Source: Sphingobacteriales bacterium
Lineage (GTDB): Bacteria; Bacteroidota; Bacteroidia; Chitinophagales; Chitinophagaceae
Assembly: GCA_003963365.1 (NCBI GenBank)
Contig: RXJG01000002.1
Location: 1 to 64,000, forward strand
DNA length: 64,000 bases
Reading direction: 5' to 3'
This document shows, one piece after another, positions 1-8,008 of this stretch. How positions within the stretch are numbered: the stretch's first letter is position 1; each line of letters begins with the position of its first letter. Position numbers and translations under genes: made by a program. The notes under the pieces are model-generated. The model did not search any database. It was not told the DNA's origin and saw only the letters and a program-made list of their open reading frames with translations.

Positions 1-1678
1 GGCGGGAGCTGGCAACAGCAACTGTTCATGGAGTTTTGTAACGACCTATACGATCAGGGATGCCTGTGGCAACACAGTAAGTCCGAGCCCGACGTATACG
101 TATAGTGGTGGTGATAAGACAGCTCCTGCTCTAACTTGTCCACCGGCACAGTCATTCTGTTATGTGGCCAGTAATACATATACCATACCGTTGTTAAGTG
201 CTACGGATAATTGTGGAACAGTTACTGTGAGTTATGCTATCACAGGAGCAACTACCCGCAGTGGAACAGGTACTAATGCCAGTGGCTTGTTTAACACAGG
301 TGTGTCAACTATTACCTGGACGGTTAAGGATGGCTGCAATAATACAGCAACCTGTACCACTACCGTTACCGTTAACCCATTGCCATCGGTATCAATTGTA
401 GCCAGTTCGCCTAATTTCTGCTCTAACCTTACATTAACGGCGGTGCCTTCGCCTGCCGGTAGCTATACTTATCTCTGGTCGCCCGGCGGACAGACTTCCT
501 CGTCCATAAATTTGACCGGAAGTAATGCAGATGGCAATTATAGTGTAACGGTGAGGAACAGTAACGGCTGTACGGCTACTGCCACCTATAATTATATTAA
601 ACAGAATAGTATCAACGTATACACTATCCTTGGTCTTAAAAATGTTAATCTTGGTAAAACAACCCAGGTTAATGGCTCGGTAGGGAATAATGCGAATGGT
701 ATGAAAGTTGTAATAAACCAAAACTCAACGGTGAATGGTTTTGTGAAATCGAGTTTGATACAACTTAATCAACCGGTAACGGTTACAGGCGGTTTGTATT
801 ACAGTCCGGCTACGGTATCATTACCGGGTATGCTTTATAATACAGCAATTGTTCCGGCGGGTAATTTTACCGTACCGGATAACGGAGTGGCAGTTATCAA
901 TACCAATTACAATAATTTAACTATTGGTAAAGCAGCCAATGTAACCATCAGAGGAAATATTTATGGTACGATCCATATTAAAGAAGGGGCGGTAGTTACG
1001 TTTACCGGTTCAGATGTTAATATTAATTATCTTACCATGGATAACGGAAAACCCGGTGTCAATTATACCACGGCGTATTTCAATGCGGGTGCTTCTATCA
1101 GGATTAAAAACACTGTCACTATTGGTAACCGAAACAGAATATATGGTAACGCCATCTTCTTTATGGGTGACCTTAATCCTGATGCCGAGAAAGTGGCCAT
1201 TAATGGTACCGATACCTGGTTCTACGCCAGTGTATATATGCCCCATGGCCAGTTAGGTGTACACGGTTCTGCAGGCCCATGTATAATGAACGGTCAATAT
1301 ATTGCTGAAGACATAAAGAGCGATGATTTACCGGTAACATGGAATGGTAATAATTGCAATAACAATTCTGTTGCGGCTTTAAGGGTTGCCAGCAGCACTC
1401 CACCGGTAGTTATTAATTCCTTACCGCCGGCCACACAGCAATTTGAAGTGAAAGTGGCACCTAATCCAAGTGAAACAGACTACCGTTTACAGGTTACGAG
1501 CAGTTCTGGTGAATCCATTAAAGTAACGGTAGTGGATATTCTTGGCAGGGAAGTGAAACAACTGGTAATGCAGCCTTATCAAACATTAATCTTTGGTAAT
1601 GACCTGAAGAAAGGAAGCTATCTGGTACATTTAATACAGGGTACTAACCGTAAGACTGTTAAATTAATCAAGCTATAA
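1..1678 (+). CDS. Secreted adhesin-like protein with T9SS C-terminal sorting domain (5' partial)
   Basis: This is the C-terminal part of a large surface or secreted protein; the frame is open from base 2, so the true start lies left of the window and the GTG at 164 is not a real start. In order it shows a HYR/Ig-like segment rich in Cys, Asn and Thr (DNCGTVTV, WTVKDGCNN), a PKD/Ig-like segment (GNYSVTVRNSNGC), a repetitive Asn/Gly/Val-rich stretch that looks like a right-handed beta-helix of the bactofilin or polymer-forming kind (about bases 600-1320), and a final region of about 75 residues of the type A T9SS sorting domain (KVAPNPSETDY, then DILGREV, then KKGSYLVHL). By family knowledge such tails carry the protein across the outer membrane and are removed by the PorU sortase. 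Export by T9SS is a firm inference; the ligand is unknown. A strong terminator follows. Confidence 0.85.
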   Translation, partial: AGAGNSNCSWSFVTTYTIRDACGNTVSPSPTYTYSGGDKTAPALTCPPAQSFCYVASNTYTIPLLSATDNCGTVTVSYAITGATTRSGTGTNASGLFNTGVSTITWTVKDGCNNTATCTTTVTVNPLPSVSIVASSPNFCSNLTLTAVPSPAGSYTYLWSPGGQTSSSINLTGSNADGNYSVTVRNSNGCTATATYNYIKQNSINVYTILGLKNVNLGKTTQVNGSVGNNANGMKVVINQNSTVNGFVKSSLIQLNQPVTVTGGLYYSPATVSLPGMLYNTAIVPAGNFTVPDNGVAVINTNYNNLTIGKAANVTIRGNIYGTIHIKEGAVVTFTGSDVNINYLTMDNGKPGVNYTTAYFNAGASIRIKNTVTIGNRNRIYGNAIFFMGDLNPDAEKVAINGTDTWFYASVYMPHGQLGVHGSAGPCIMNGQYIAEDIKSDDLPVTWNGNNCNNNSVAALRVASSTPPVVINSLPPATQQFEVKVAPNPSETDYRLQVTSSSGESIKVTVVDILGREVKQLVMQPYQTLIFGNDLKKGSYLVHLIQGTNRKTVKLIKL

Positions 1679-1700
1679 AGATGCCTGATTTTAATATGCT

Positions 1701-1732
1701 AATGCCTCCCACTGCGGGAGGCATTTTATTTC
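1701..1732 (+). terminator. Intrinsic terminator of the T9SS substrate gene
   Basis: A perfect 10-bp stem (AATGCCTCCC at 1701-1710 with its complement at 1716-1725) encloses a 5-nt loop and is followed by a T-rich run. It starts 22 nt after the stop codon. Confidence 0.85.
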
Positions 1733-2007
1733 CTTACATTCTGTATCTTGAAAAGGATTAAACGGGATACATTAAGTTTTTTGGTTTACCATTTATCGGT
1801 AAAATAACTATAGCATTTTAACTTAGTAAGATTAACGCTTCTATAATACAAAGAAAAAAACATAGACGGATTTTAAGAGAGATGGAATAGTACAAAACAT
1901 TTTGTGATGCTGATATTAAAAGCAGTTCAGGATTAACTAATTTGTTTAAGCTTAGAGATTCACTTAAATCGTACAATAATGCGTTTACCGCAGCTTAATA
2001 CTGATGA
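1733..2007. other. A/T-rich intergenic stretch, no gene seen
   Basis: Between the terminator and the lipid kinase gene I see no open frame with coding character, no RNA gene and no clear TTTG-N19-TAnnTTTG promoter. The kinase promoter is presumably here but cannot be placed with confidence. Confidence 0.5.
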
Positions 2008-2856
2008 ATGACTGACCAAAAAATTGCTTTAATCGTTAACCCGCTTGCCGGTAAGGGTAAGGCAAATCATATTGCCGGATTAATTGCCGGCAAACTTTAT
2101 CATCATGCCGTTTCGTATACTTTGTTTAATACAGAGTGGCCTTCGCATTTTGATGAATATTCTGAAGCCTGGATCATAGGAGGTGATGGTACCATCAATT
2201 ATTTTATCAATAAATATCCCGCCATTAAAATCCCCCTGGCATTATTTAAGGGAGGAACGGGTGATGATTTTGCCAGTGCTTTATATGGAGAAGCTGACTG
2301 GCAGGAGCAGCTGGATATTGTATTACATACTTTACCAAAACCGGTGGATGCGGGTGTGTGTAATGGAAAAATGTTTTTAGTGGGAGTGGGTATTGGTTTT
2401 GAAGGAGAGATATTGAAATCGATGAATACTATCCGTATTATTGGCGGACATTTTGGCTACTATTTAGTGGTGCTTGGAAAAATAATAAGCTTTAAAGAAA
2501 AGCGATTTAAGATAAGCAGCGATTTGTTTTCCTGTGATGAAAAATTATTGCTGGTGGAAGTAAATAATACCCGGCAAACAGGGGGAGGATTTGTAGTATC
2601 TCCAAAAGCAGTAATGAATGATGGCTTACTGGATTTGATTATAAGCAAGCCCCTTTCTTTTTTTCATCGGTTGAAATATCTTCCGGTAATTGAAAAGGGT
2701 AAACATCTTTCACTGCCTTTTATCAACCATGTAACGGGAACAAAATTCAGTATCGAATGTGAAAAAAGTATTACGGGTCATATGGATGGTGAAATGATTA
2801 CCGGAACAAGATTTGAGTTCGAAGTAGTAAAAGGAAAATTTCAGTTTTTATATTAA
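2008..2856 (+). CDS. Diacylglycerol kinase family lipid kinase (YegS/BmrU type)
   Basis: Predicted cytoplasmic or membrane-associated kinase of 282 residues that phosphorylates a lipid such as diacylglycerol or a sphingoid base. The N-terminus has the family opening IALIVNPLAGKGKA, then the nucleotide-binding GGDGT motif (about residue 59) and GTGDDFA, the local form of the GTGND-type motif. The C-terminal half carries the beta-sandwich signatures (GVGIGFEG near residue 125, GGFVVSPKAVMNDGLLD and a GHMDGE segment near the end). Length and motif order fit the family. The ATG is the only reasonable start. The gene stands alone, facing the convergent DoxX-like gene. Bacteroidota make sphingolipids, so a sphingoid-base substrate is possible, but nothing here decides it. 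Confidence 0.85.
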   Translation: MTDQKIALIVNPLAGKGKANHIAGLIAGKLYHHAVSYTLFNTEWPSHFDEYSEAWIIGGDGTINYFINKYPAIKIPLALFKGGTGDDFASALYGEADWQEQLDIVLHTLPKPVDAGVCNGKMFLVGVGIGFEGEILKSMNTIRIIGGHFGYYLVVLGKIISFKEKRFKISSDLFSCDEKLLLVEVNNTRQTGGGFVVSPKAVMNDGLLDLIISKPLSFFHRLKYLPVIEKGKHLSLPFINHVTGTKFSIECEKSITGHMDGEMITGTRFEFEVVKGKFQFLY

Positions 2857-2985
2857 TGCAGTTACTGGTGTTGGTTAAAGGGAACAGGAATTTGGTTAAA
2901 TAGTTTCATCCTTCTGATTTTTCTGAAAGTAATCAGGAGGTAACGACTGGTTCAATGATCATACGCTGGTAAAACGCCATTTTAG

Positions 2986-3435
2986 TTATGTGCCGGTATT
3001 AAGAGAATATCCCCGGGCATCCCTGGCAGGCCATATAACAACCGCCGCACAAATGATGATGATGTTCTTCATAATATACTGGCCTACCAGTGTAAATCCG
3101 TAAGGAGCATACTTAAATGAGACTGATGGGAAGAACAATAGTGGAGTAAACGTACACGCCATATGCACAAACAGTAAGATCAGCGCTGTACGAACCGCTT
3201 TGCCAATAATTAATGCAATACCCACTGCACATTCCCATACTGCCAATAAAATAATATTAACTGGTTGCGGGATGGTACCAAAGGTGAGTTTATTAATGGT
3301 GCTGATGGCCAAATCCTCAGCAGGACTATAGCCATGAAAAAATTTTAAGGCACCAAACCAGAGGTAGATAATACCAATACTTATTCTGAGTAAGTTGAGG
3401 GAACGTTTGCTAACGGTTACAGAGGCAGCAATCAT
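2986..3435 (-). CDS. DoxX-like integral membrane protein
   Basis: A 149-residue membrane protein when started at the ATG at 3435 (MIAASVTVSKRS); the frame is open further upstream to 3501, but that extension looks non-coding and runs into the hairpin of the pcc operon. Four hydrophobic segments are visible, with the DoxX/DUF417-like pattern of a first helix LLRISIGIIYLWFGALKF followed by a loop, a helix with ECAVGIALIIG, and two more C-terminal helices. Proteins of this superfamily are found in redox and quinone-linked contexts, but the biochemical role is generally unknown. No operon partner: the upstream carboxylase operon ends 67 nt before it with its own hairpin. Confidence 0.65.
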   Translation of the reverse strand: MIAASVTVSKRSLNLLRISIGIIYLWFGALKFFHGYSPAEDLAISTINKLTFGTIPQPVNIILLAVWECAVGIALIIGKAVRTALILLFVHMACTFTPLLFFPSVSFKYAPYGFTLVGQYIMKNIIIICAAVVIWPARDARGYSLNTGT

Positions 3436-3489
3436 TTTTGTAAATGTTGATTGAAGTGAAAAGTAGTAGTAAGCCAATAAGCGACAGTT

Positions 3490-3531
3490 GATAAAAATCA
3501 ACCGGCCTTTTGAGATTCGTCAAAAGGCCGG
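3490..3531 (-). terminator. Intrinsic terminator of the acyl-CoA carboxylase operon
   Basis: A perfect 12-bp stem (3502-3513 with 3520-3531, loop GATTCG) lies 24 nt downstream of the pccB stop. On the minus strand the stem is followed by the moderately U-rich TTGATTTTTAT. Confidence 0.75.
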
Positions 3532-3555
3532 AGGCTGAATTTAAAAGGATTAGTG

Positions 3556-5097
3556 TTATAAAGGAATATTGCCATGTTTTTTCCGTGGCCGTTTAACCAC
3601 TTTATTTTCCAGCATGGCAAATGCTTTAATTAATTTCTTTCTTGTTTCTTTAGGCTCTATCACTTCATCAATAAAACCACGTTCAGCTGCCAGGTAAGGA
3701 GTGGCAAATTTTTCAGCATATTCCTGTTCTTTTTCCTGGTGTTTCTTTAGAGGCTCAGGTGATTCGGAAATTTCTTTTTTGAAAATAATTTCACTGGCAC
3801 CTTTAGCTCCCATAACAGCAATCTCTGCAGAAGGCCAGGCATAGTTCATATCTGCCCCAATATGTTTGGAGTTCATTACGTCATAGGCACCACCATAAGC
3901 TTTGCGGGTAATAACGGTGCAACGGGGAACAGTTGCTTCACTCAACGCATATAATAGTTTAGCTCCATTGGTGATGATGCCATTCCATTCCTGGTCGGTA
4001 CCGGGTAAAAAGCCGGGCACATCTACCAATACCAGCAAAGGAATATTAAAACAATCACAGAAGCGGGTAAACCGGGCTCCTTTCTTTGAACTGTCAATAT
4101 CCAGTACACCGGCCAAACTCATAGGTTGATTGGCGACGATGCCTACACTTCTTCCTGCTAATCTTGCAAAACCAACTACAATATTGGTAGCATAATCTTT
4201 ATGTATTTCAAAGAAAGAACCTTTATCACAAATTCCATCAATCACCGCTCTCATATCATAGGGCTGGTTCGGATTATCCGGAACAATCGTTTCTAATTCC
4301 ATTCTTGTTTCATCACCTAACGTATAGGGCTGTTTAGGTAAAACATCTTCACAGTTTTGTGGCATATAACTCAGTAATTTTTTTACCTGGTTAATGCAGT
4401 CCATGTCATTCATCGCTGTTAAGTGTGTTACACCTGACTTGGTGGAATGGGTGGAAGCACCGCCTAATTCTTCTGAGCTTACTTCTTCATTGGTTACTGT
4501 TTTTACCACGTTAGGGCCTGTTACAAACATATAACTTGTATTCTCCACCATGATGGTAAAATCGGTCATCGCTGGTGAATAGACGGCGCCACCGGCGCAC
4601 GGCCCCATAATAGCTGATATTTGAGGAATAACACCAGATGATTGTACATTACGATAAAAAATATCTGCATATCCGCCGAGTGAACGAACCCCCTCCTGTA
4701 TTCTTGCTCCACCGGAATCATTTAAGCCAACCATTGGTGCACCGCCTTTCATAGCTAAATCCATGATTCGGCAAATTTTTTCTGCATGAGTTTCAGATAA
4801 AGCGCCACCAAATACAGTGAAGTCCTGTGCAAATACATACACTAATCTTCCATTCACAGTTCCATAACCGGTGATAACACCATCACCGTAGTATTGCTGT
4901 TCACCCATACCAAAATCAATTGTACGATGAGTTACCAGTGCGCCGATCTCTTCAAAAGAACCCGGATCTAATAATAACTGTATGCGTTCCCTGGCAGTGA
5001 GTTTACCTTTTTGATGTTGTTTTTTGTTTCTGTCTTTACCACCACCCAGTTTTCCTTCTTCGATTTTTTCCCGTAGTATATCAATCTTAGCTTTCAT
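3556..5097 (-). CDS. pccB: Acyl-CoA carboxylase carboxyltransferase subunit (propionyl-CoA carboxylase beta type)
   Basis: Carboxyltransferase subunit that moves the carboxyl group from biotin to an acyl-CoA, probably propionyl-CoA, giving methylmalonyl-CoA. It is 513 residues from the ATG at 5097; a TTG two codons upstream is less likely. The two crotonase-like halves are both present: the N-terminal oxyanion region [14 protein letters not shown] and [11 protein letters not shown], and the C-terminal [17 protein letters not shown] and [10 protein letters not shown]. The Asp in GGAYDVM is the residue known to favour propionyl- over acetyl-CoA in actinobacterial PccB, so propionyl-CoA preference is inferred. 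It is the last gene of the operon BCCP - biotin carboxylase - carboxyltransferase, 32 nt after the biotin carboxylase stop. Confidence in the enzyme class is high; substrate is less sure. Confidence 0.92.
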   Translation of the reverse strand: MKAKIDILREKIEEGKLGGGKDRNKKQHQKGKLTARERIQLLLDPGSFEEIGALVTHRTIDFGMGEQQYYGDGVITGYGTVNGRLVYVFAQDFTVFGGALSETHAEKICRIMDLAMKGGAPMVGLNDSGGARIQEGVRSLGGYADIFYRNVQSSGVIPQISAIMGPCAGGAVYSPAMTDFTIMVENTSYMFVTGPNVVKTVTNEEVSSEELGGASTHSTKSGVTHLTAMNDMDCINQVKKLLSYMPQNCEDVLPKQPYTLGDETRMELETIVPDNPNQPYDMRAVIDGICDKGSFFEIHKDYATNIVVGFARLAGRSVGIVANQPMSLAGVLDIDSSKKGARFTRFCDCFNIPLLVLVDVPGFLPGTDQEWNGIITNGAKLLYALSEATVPRCTVITRKAYGGAYDVMNSKHIGADMNYAWPSAEIAVMGAKGASEIIFKKEISESPEPLKKHQEKEQEYAEKFATPYLAAERGFIDEVIEPKETRKKLIKAFAMLENKVVKRPRKKHGNIPL

Positions 5098-5129
5098 ATT
5101 CAATGTTTATTTCAATGAATGAATAATGA

Positions 5130-6602
5130 TCAGGCCAGTCTGCGTTTCCAACTGGTAGTTTTATGTTCAACCGGTTTCAAAATATTTTGCTGATCAAGCC
5201 AATATTTTACTGCTACAATCGCAGCTATCCCGGCATTGGCTTTTTGTTTTTCCTTAATGCTTTCCGGGGTGTAATAATTTTTTACAAAGTGTGTATCAAA
5301 ATGACCCGAAACAAAAGCTTCATGTTCCATTACAAATGTTCCAAATGGCAGCGTAGTGGATACACCTTCTATTTTATAATCTTTAATGGCCTGGAGCATT
5401 TTTTGAATGGCTTCTGTTCTTGTTTTTCCATGTACCACCAGTTTGGCAATCATCGGGTCGTAATAAATGGGGATGGTCATTCCTTCTTTATACCCGTCAT
5501 CTATCCTGATGCCCTCGCCTGCAGGTTTTTGATATTTATTTAATGTGCCGATGGCAGGAAGAAAATTATTTAAAGGATCTTCTGCATATACCCTTAACTC
5601 TATCGCATGGCCATGTGGTTTAATGTCCTCCTGTGATAAAGATAATTTTTCACCACGGGCAATCCTGATTTGTTGCTCCACCAAATCAATTCCCAAAATC
5701 ATTTCGGTTACCGGGTGTTCTACTTGCAACCGGGTATTCATTTCAAGAAAATAAAAATTTAATTTTTCATCTACTAAAAATTCTACCGTACCTGTGCTGA
5801 CGTAGTTACACGATTTTGCCACCAGTATAGCTGCTTCGCCAATTTTCTTTCTCATCTCTGGTGTTACTACAGCTGAAGGAGATTCTTCCACCACTTTCTG
5901 GTGACGACGCTGAACACTGCACTCTCTTTCCAGGCAATGAATAACATTGCCATGTTTATCTGCCAGTACCTGTACTTCAATATGCCGCGGGGAAGTAACA
6001 TATTTTTCAATAAAAACAGAACCATCTCCAAAAGATGAAGTAGCTTCACTAATGGCTCTTTCCATTTGTTCTTTCATGTCTGCCGCTTTATCCACCACCC
6101 GCATTCCTTTACCTCCACCACCAGCGGAAGCTTTTATCAAAATAGGATAACCAATTTTACCGGCTGTATTAATCGCCTCATTTACATCTATAATGGCATG
6201 ATCGATGCCCGGTACCATAGGGATATTATATTGCTTCACACTGTCTTTTGCCGCCAGCTTTGAGCCCATTATCCGCATAGCCTCTGGCGTTGGCCCGATA
6301 AATTCTATTCCGGCCTCGGTAACTTTCCGGGCAAAATCAGCGTTCTCACTCAAAAAGCCATAACCAGGATGTATTCCATCTACTTTTAATTCTTTACAAA
6401 TGGCAATAATTTTGTCGCCATTCAGATAAGATTGACTGGATGGCCCTGGTCCAATACAAACTGCTTCATCAGCAAATAACACATGAGGAGAATGACGGTC
6501 GGGCTCAGAAAATACAGCTACTGATTTAATACCCATTTTGCGGATGGTACGCATAATGCGTAACGCAATTTCTCCCCGGTTGGCCACTAATATCTTTTGC
6601 AT
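5130..6602 (-). CDS. Biotin carboxylase subunit of acyl-CoA carboxylase
   Basis: ATP-grasp biotin carboxylase of 490 residues that carboxylates the biotin on the carrier protein using ATP and bicarbonate. It opens with the preATP-grasp signature KILVANRGEIALRIMRT, has the glycine-rich ATP loop KASAGGGGKGMR (about residue 160), the ERECSVQRRHQKVVEE segment, the metal-binding EMNTRLQVEHPVTE motif, and the C-terminal biotin carboxylase domain (AEDPLNNFLPAIG). The length exceeds stand-alone AccC slightly and lacks a biotinyl domain, which is encoded by the neighbour upstream. Together with pccB and the BCCP gene it forms a complete three-subunit carboxylase. A housekeeping acetyl-CoA carboxylase role cannot be excluded from sequence alone, but pairing with a PccB-type subunit argues for an acyl-CoA (propionyl) enzyme. 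Confidence 0.92.
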   Translation of the reverse strand: MQKILVANRGEIALRIMRTIRKMGIKSVAVFSEPDRHSPHVLFADEAVCIGPGPSSQSYLNGDKIIAICKELKVDGIHPGYGFLSENADFARKVTEAGIEFIGPTPEAMRIMGSKLAAKDSVKQYNIPMVPGIDHAIIDVNEAINTAGKIGYPILIKASAGGGGKGMRVVDKAADMKEQMERAISEATSSFGDGSVFIEKYVTSPRHIEVQVLADKHGNVIHCLERECSVQRRHQKVVEESPSAVVTPEMRKKIGEAAILVAKSCNYVSTGTVEFLVDEKLNFYFLEMNTRLQVEHPVTEMILGIDLVEQQIRIARGEKLSLSQEDIKPHGHAIELRVYAEDPLNNFLPAIGTLNKYQKPAGEGIRIDDGYKEGMTIPIYYDPMIAKLVVHGKTRTEAIQKMLQAIKDYKIEGVSTTLPFGTFVMEHEAFVSGHFDTHFVKNYYTPESIKEKQKANAGIAAIVAVKYWLDQQNILKPVEHKTTSWKRRLA

Positions 6603-6641
6603 AAACTAAAATTCAAAAGTCAAAAATTAAAATTCAAAGAT

Positions 6642-6755
6642 GTCAATGGTGAATAGTCAATGGTCAATGTTTTTGTGAACTAGCGACTAATGAATAATCT
6701 TTAAACTATACTATCATTGACTATTCACTATTGACCATTCACCATTGACCATTCA
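6642..6755. repeat. Imperfect inverted repeat built from TCAATGGTGAAT-like units
   Basis: Two arms, 6642-6669 and about 6715-6755, are built from variants of GTCAATGGTGAATAGTCAATGGTC; the right arm is the reverse complement of the left with small unit shifts, separated by about 45 nt. It sits between the BCCP and biotin carboxylase genes inside the operon, and could fold into a long hairpin in the transcript. Confidence 0.7.
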
Positions 6756-6759
6756 CTGG

Positions 6760-7251
6760 TTACTCTAACTCAACAAGCAGTTGCCCTTTTTCAACAGCCT
6801 GGCCTGATTTAACCGCAATGCGTTTGATTACAGCCCTGGTTTGTATCATGATGCTGTTTTCCATTTTCATAGCTTCCAGTATTAACAGTTTGTCTCCTTC
6901 ATTTACCACCTGTCCGTCATTTACATTAATCTCTAAAACTAATCCCGGCATTGGGGCTTTAATTTCTTTTACATGTTTGGTGCCGGCGGTACTGAACCCC
7001 ATCTGTTCTACCAGTATATCCAGTTCGTCTTTTATTTCGATGTCAAATGTTTCTCCTTCTACTTCAATCGTTAATTTTTTACCAGAACTGTCTGCGCTGG
7101 TTAATTTAGCATTTACAGAACGATTGTCTTTAATGAGGTGGAATATTCCGGGAGAAATTTTTATTAGATCGGCTGATTCAATATCTTCTTTGGAAAAAGA
7201 AAACTCAAAGGCATTTGATTTTACCCTGTAAGCAGTTTTATTATCGGGCAT
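6760..7251 (-). CDS. Biotin carboxyl carrier protein of the acyl-CoA carboxylase
   Basis: A 163-residue carrier whose C-terminal half (about residues 95-163) is a biotinyl/lipoyl domain with KAPMPGLVLEINV and the biotinylation site EAMKMEN, the target lysine being K129. The N-terminal 90 residues resemble the BT-linker region seen in propionyl-CoA/pyruvate-type carboxylases rather than the Pro/Ala-rich linker of fatty-acid AccB. This is the first gene of the operon, and its ATG at 7251 is clear. The 157-nt gap to the next gene holds the inverted repeat described separately. Biotin is presumably attached by BirA encoded elsewhere. Confidence 0.9.
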   Translation of the reverse strand: MPDNKTAYRVKSNAFEFSFSKEDIESADLIKISPGIFHLIKDNRSVNAKLTSADSSGKKLTIEVEGETFDIEIKDELDILVEQMGFSTAGTKHVKEIKAPMPGLVLEINVNDGQVVNEGDKLLILEAMKMENSIMIQTRAVIKRIAVKSGQAVEKGQLLVELE

Positions 7252-7484
7252 AGCAACGATTTTTCAGTAATTTAATTGATTTAGCTCAAAACTTATTAAG
7301 CCATTTAAATCAAAATGCAAGTTGGTGGGTAATGCGTGGGTAATTTATGATGATACTCAATTTGTGAGAGAATAATAATCAGTCACATGCTTAGCCAAAG
7401 CATTGGCATTTCTTTAACGAAAGATGGCCTGATCCTTTTATATGTTCTGAGGTAAAATCAAATTACTAATTAAAATTGTATAAC

Positions 7485-7961
7485 ATGAAAAAGATAATAT
7501 TTACACTGGGTAGCGCTGTTTTATTGTTATCGGCCTGTAATACTACTTCTAAAGTACAGGAGCCGGAATTCAGAGATGTAAGAGATGTACGGTTGGTGAA
7601 AGTTGGAGTGCTGAATACAACCGCTGGTGTTGACCTGATCTACTACAATCCAAACAACTTTGGTGTAGAACTGACAGATGCCCGTGGGGATGTATATGTA
7701 GACGGGCAGTATCTTGGGAAATTTAATTTAAATAACAAAGTGAGTATTAAAAGAAAGGCTGAGTTTGTAATTCCTGCAGTGGTAAGTGTGGATAATTTAG
7801 GACTCGTAAAAAATCAACGGGATATTTATAAGAAGAAAGAAGTAACAGTAAGAGTTGATGGTTTTGCCCGGTTGAAGAAAGCCGGATTTTCTAAGGAAGT
7901 TCCGGTGAAATATGAAGGAGTACAAAGTGTTGATAAATTCAGAAGTATAGTGTCACACTAA
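7485..7961 (+). CDS. LEA14-like (WHy-domain) lipoprotein
   Basis: A 158-residue predicted lipoprotein: MKKIIFTLGSAVLLLSAC gives a signal peptide with lipobox LSAC. The mature part matches the LEA type 2 / WHy beta-sandwich pattern, with the alternating hydrophobic strands and the hallmark NPNNFGVELTDARGDVYVDG in the first half. The start is taken at ATG 7485; an in-frame TTG at 7476 is less likely. Role unknown; such proteins are small periplasmic or outer-membrane-anchored domains. It stands alone, and its terminator is shared with the convergent alpha-2-macroglobulin gene. Confidence 0.75.
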   Translation: MKKIIFTLGSAVLLLSACNTTSKVQEPEFRDVRDVRLVKVGVLNTTAGVDLIYYNPNNFGVELTDARGDVYVDGQYLGKFNLNNKVSIKRKAEFVIPAVVSVDNLGLVKNQRDIYKKKEVTVRVDGFARLKKAGFSKEVPVKYEGVQSVDKFRSIVSH

Positions 7962-7970
7962 AAAAATAAT

Positions 7971-8000
7971 AAAAAAGCCACTCAACAGAGTGGCTTTTTT
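7971..8000. terminator. Bidirectional terminator between the LEA14-like and alpha-2-macroglobulin genes
   Basis: A 13-bp perfect stem (7971-7983 with 7988-8000, loop AACA) has an A-run on one side and a T-run on the other, so it can terminate both convergent transcripts. Confidence 0.85.
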
Positions 8001-8008
8001 TATAGCAT

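Noticed and set aside
164-166. GTG as the start of the T9SS substrate gene
   Set aside because: The frame is open from base 2 and encodes further Cys-rich Ig-like sequence, so the start lies outside the window.
2910-2940. Imperfect hairpin CCTTCTGATT...AATCAGGAGG between the convergent kinase and DoxX-like genes
   Set aside because: One mismatch, no T-run on either strand; could be a weak terminator but is not strong enough to list.
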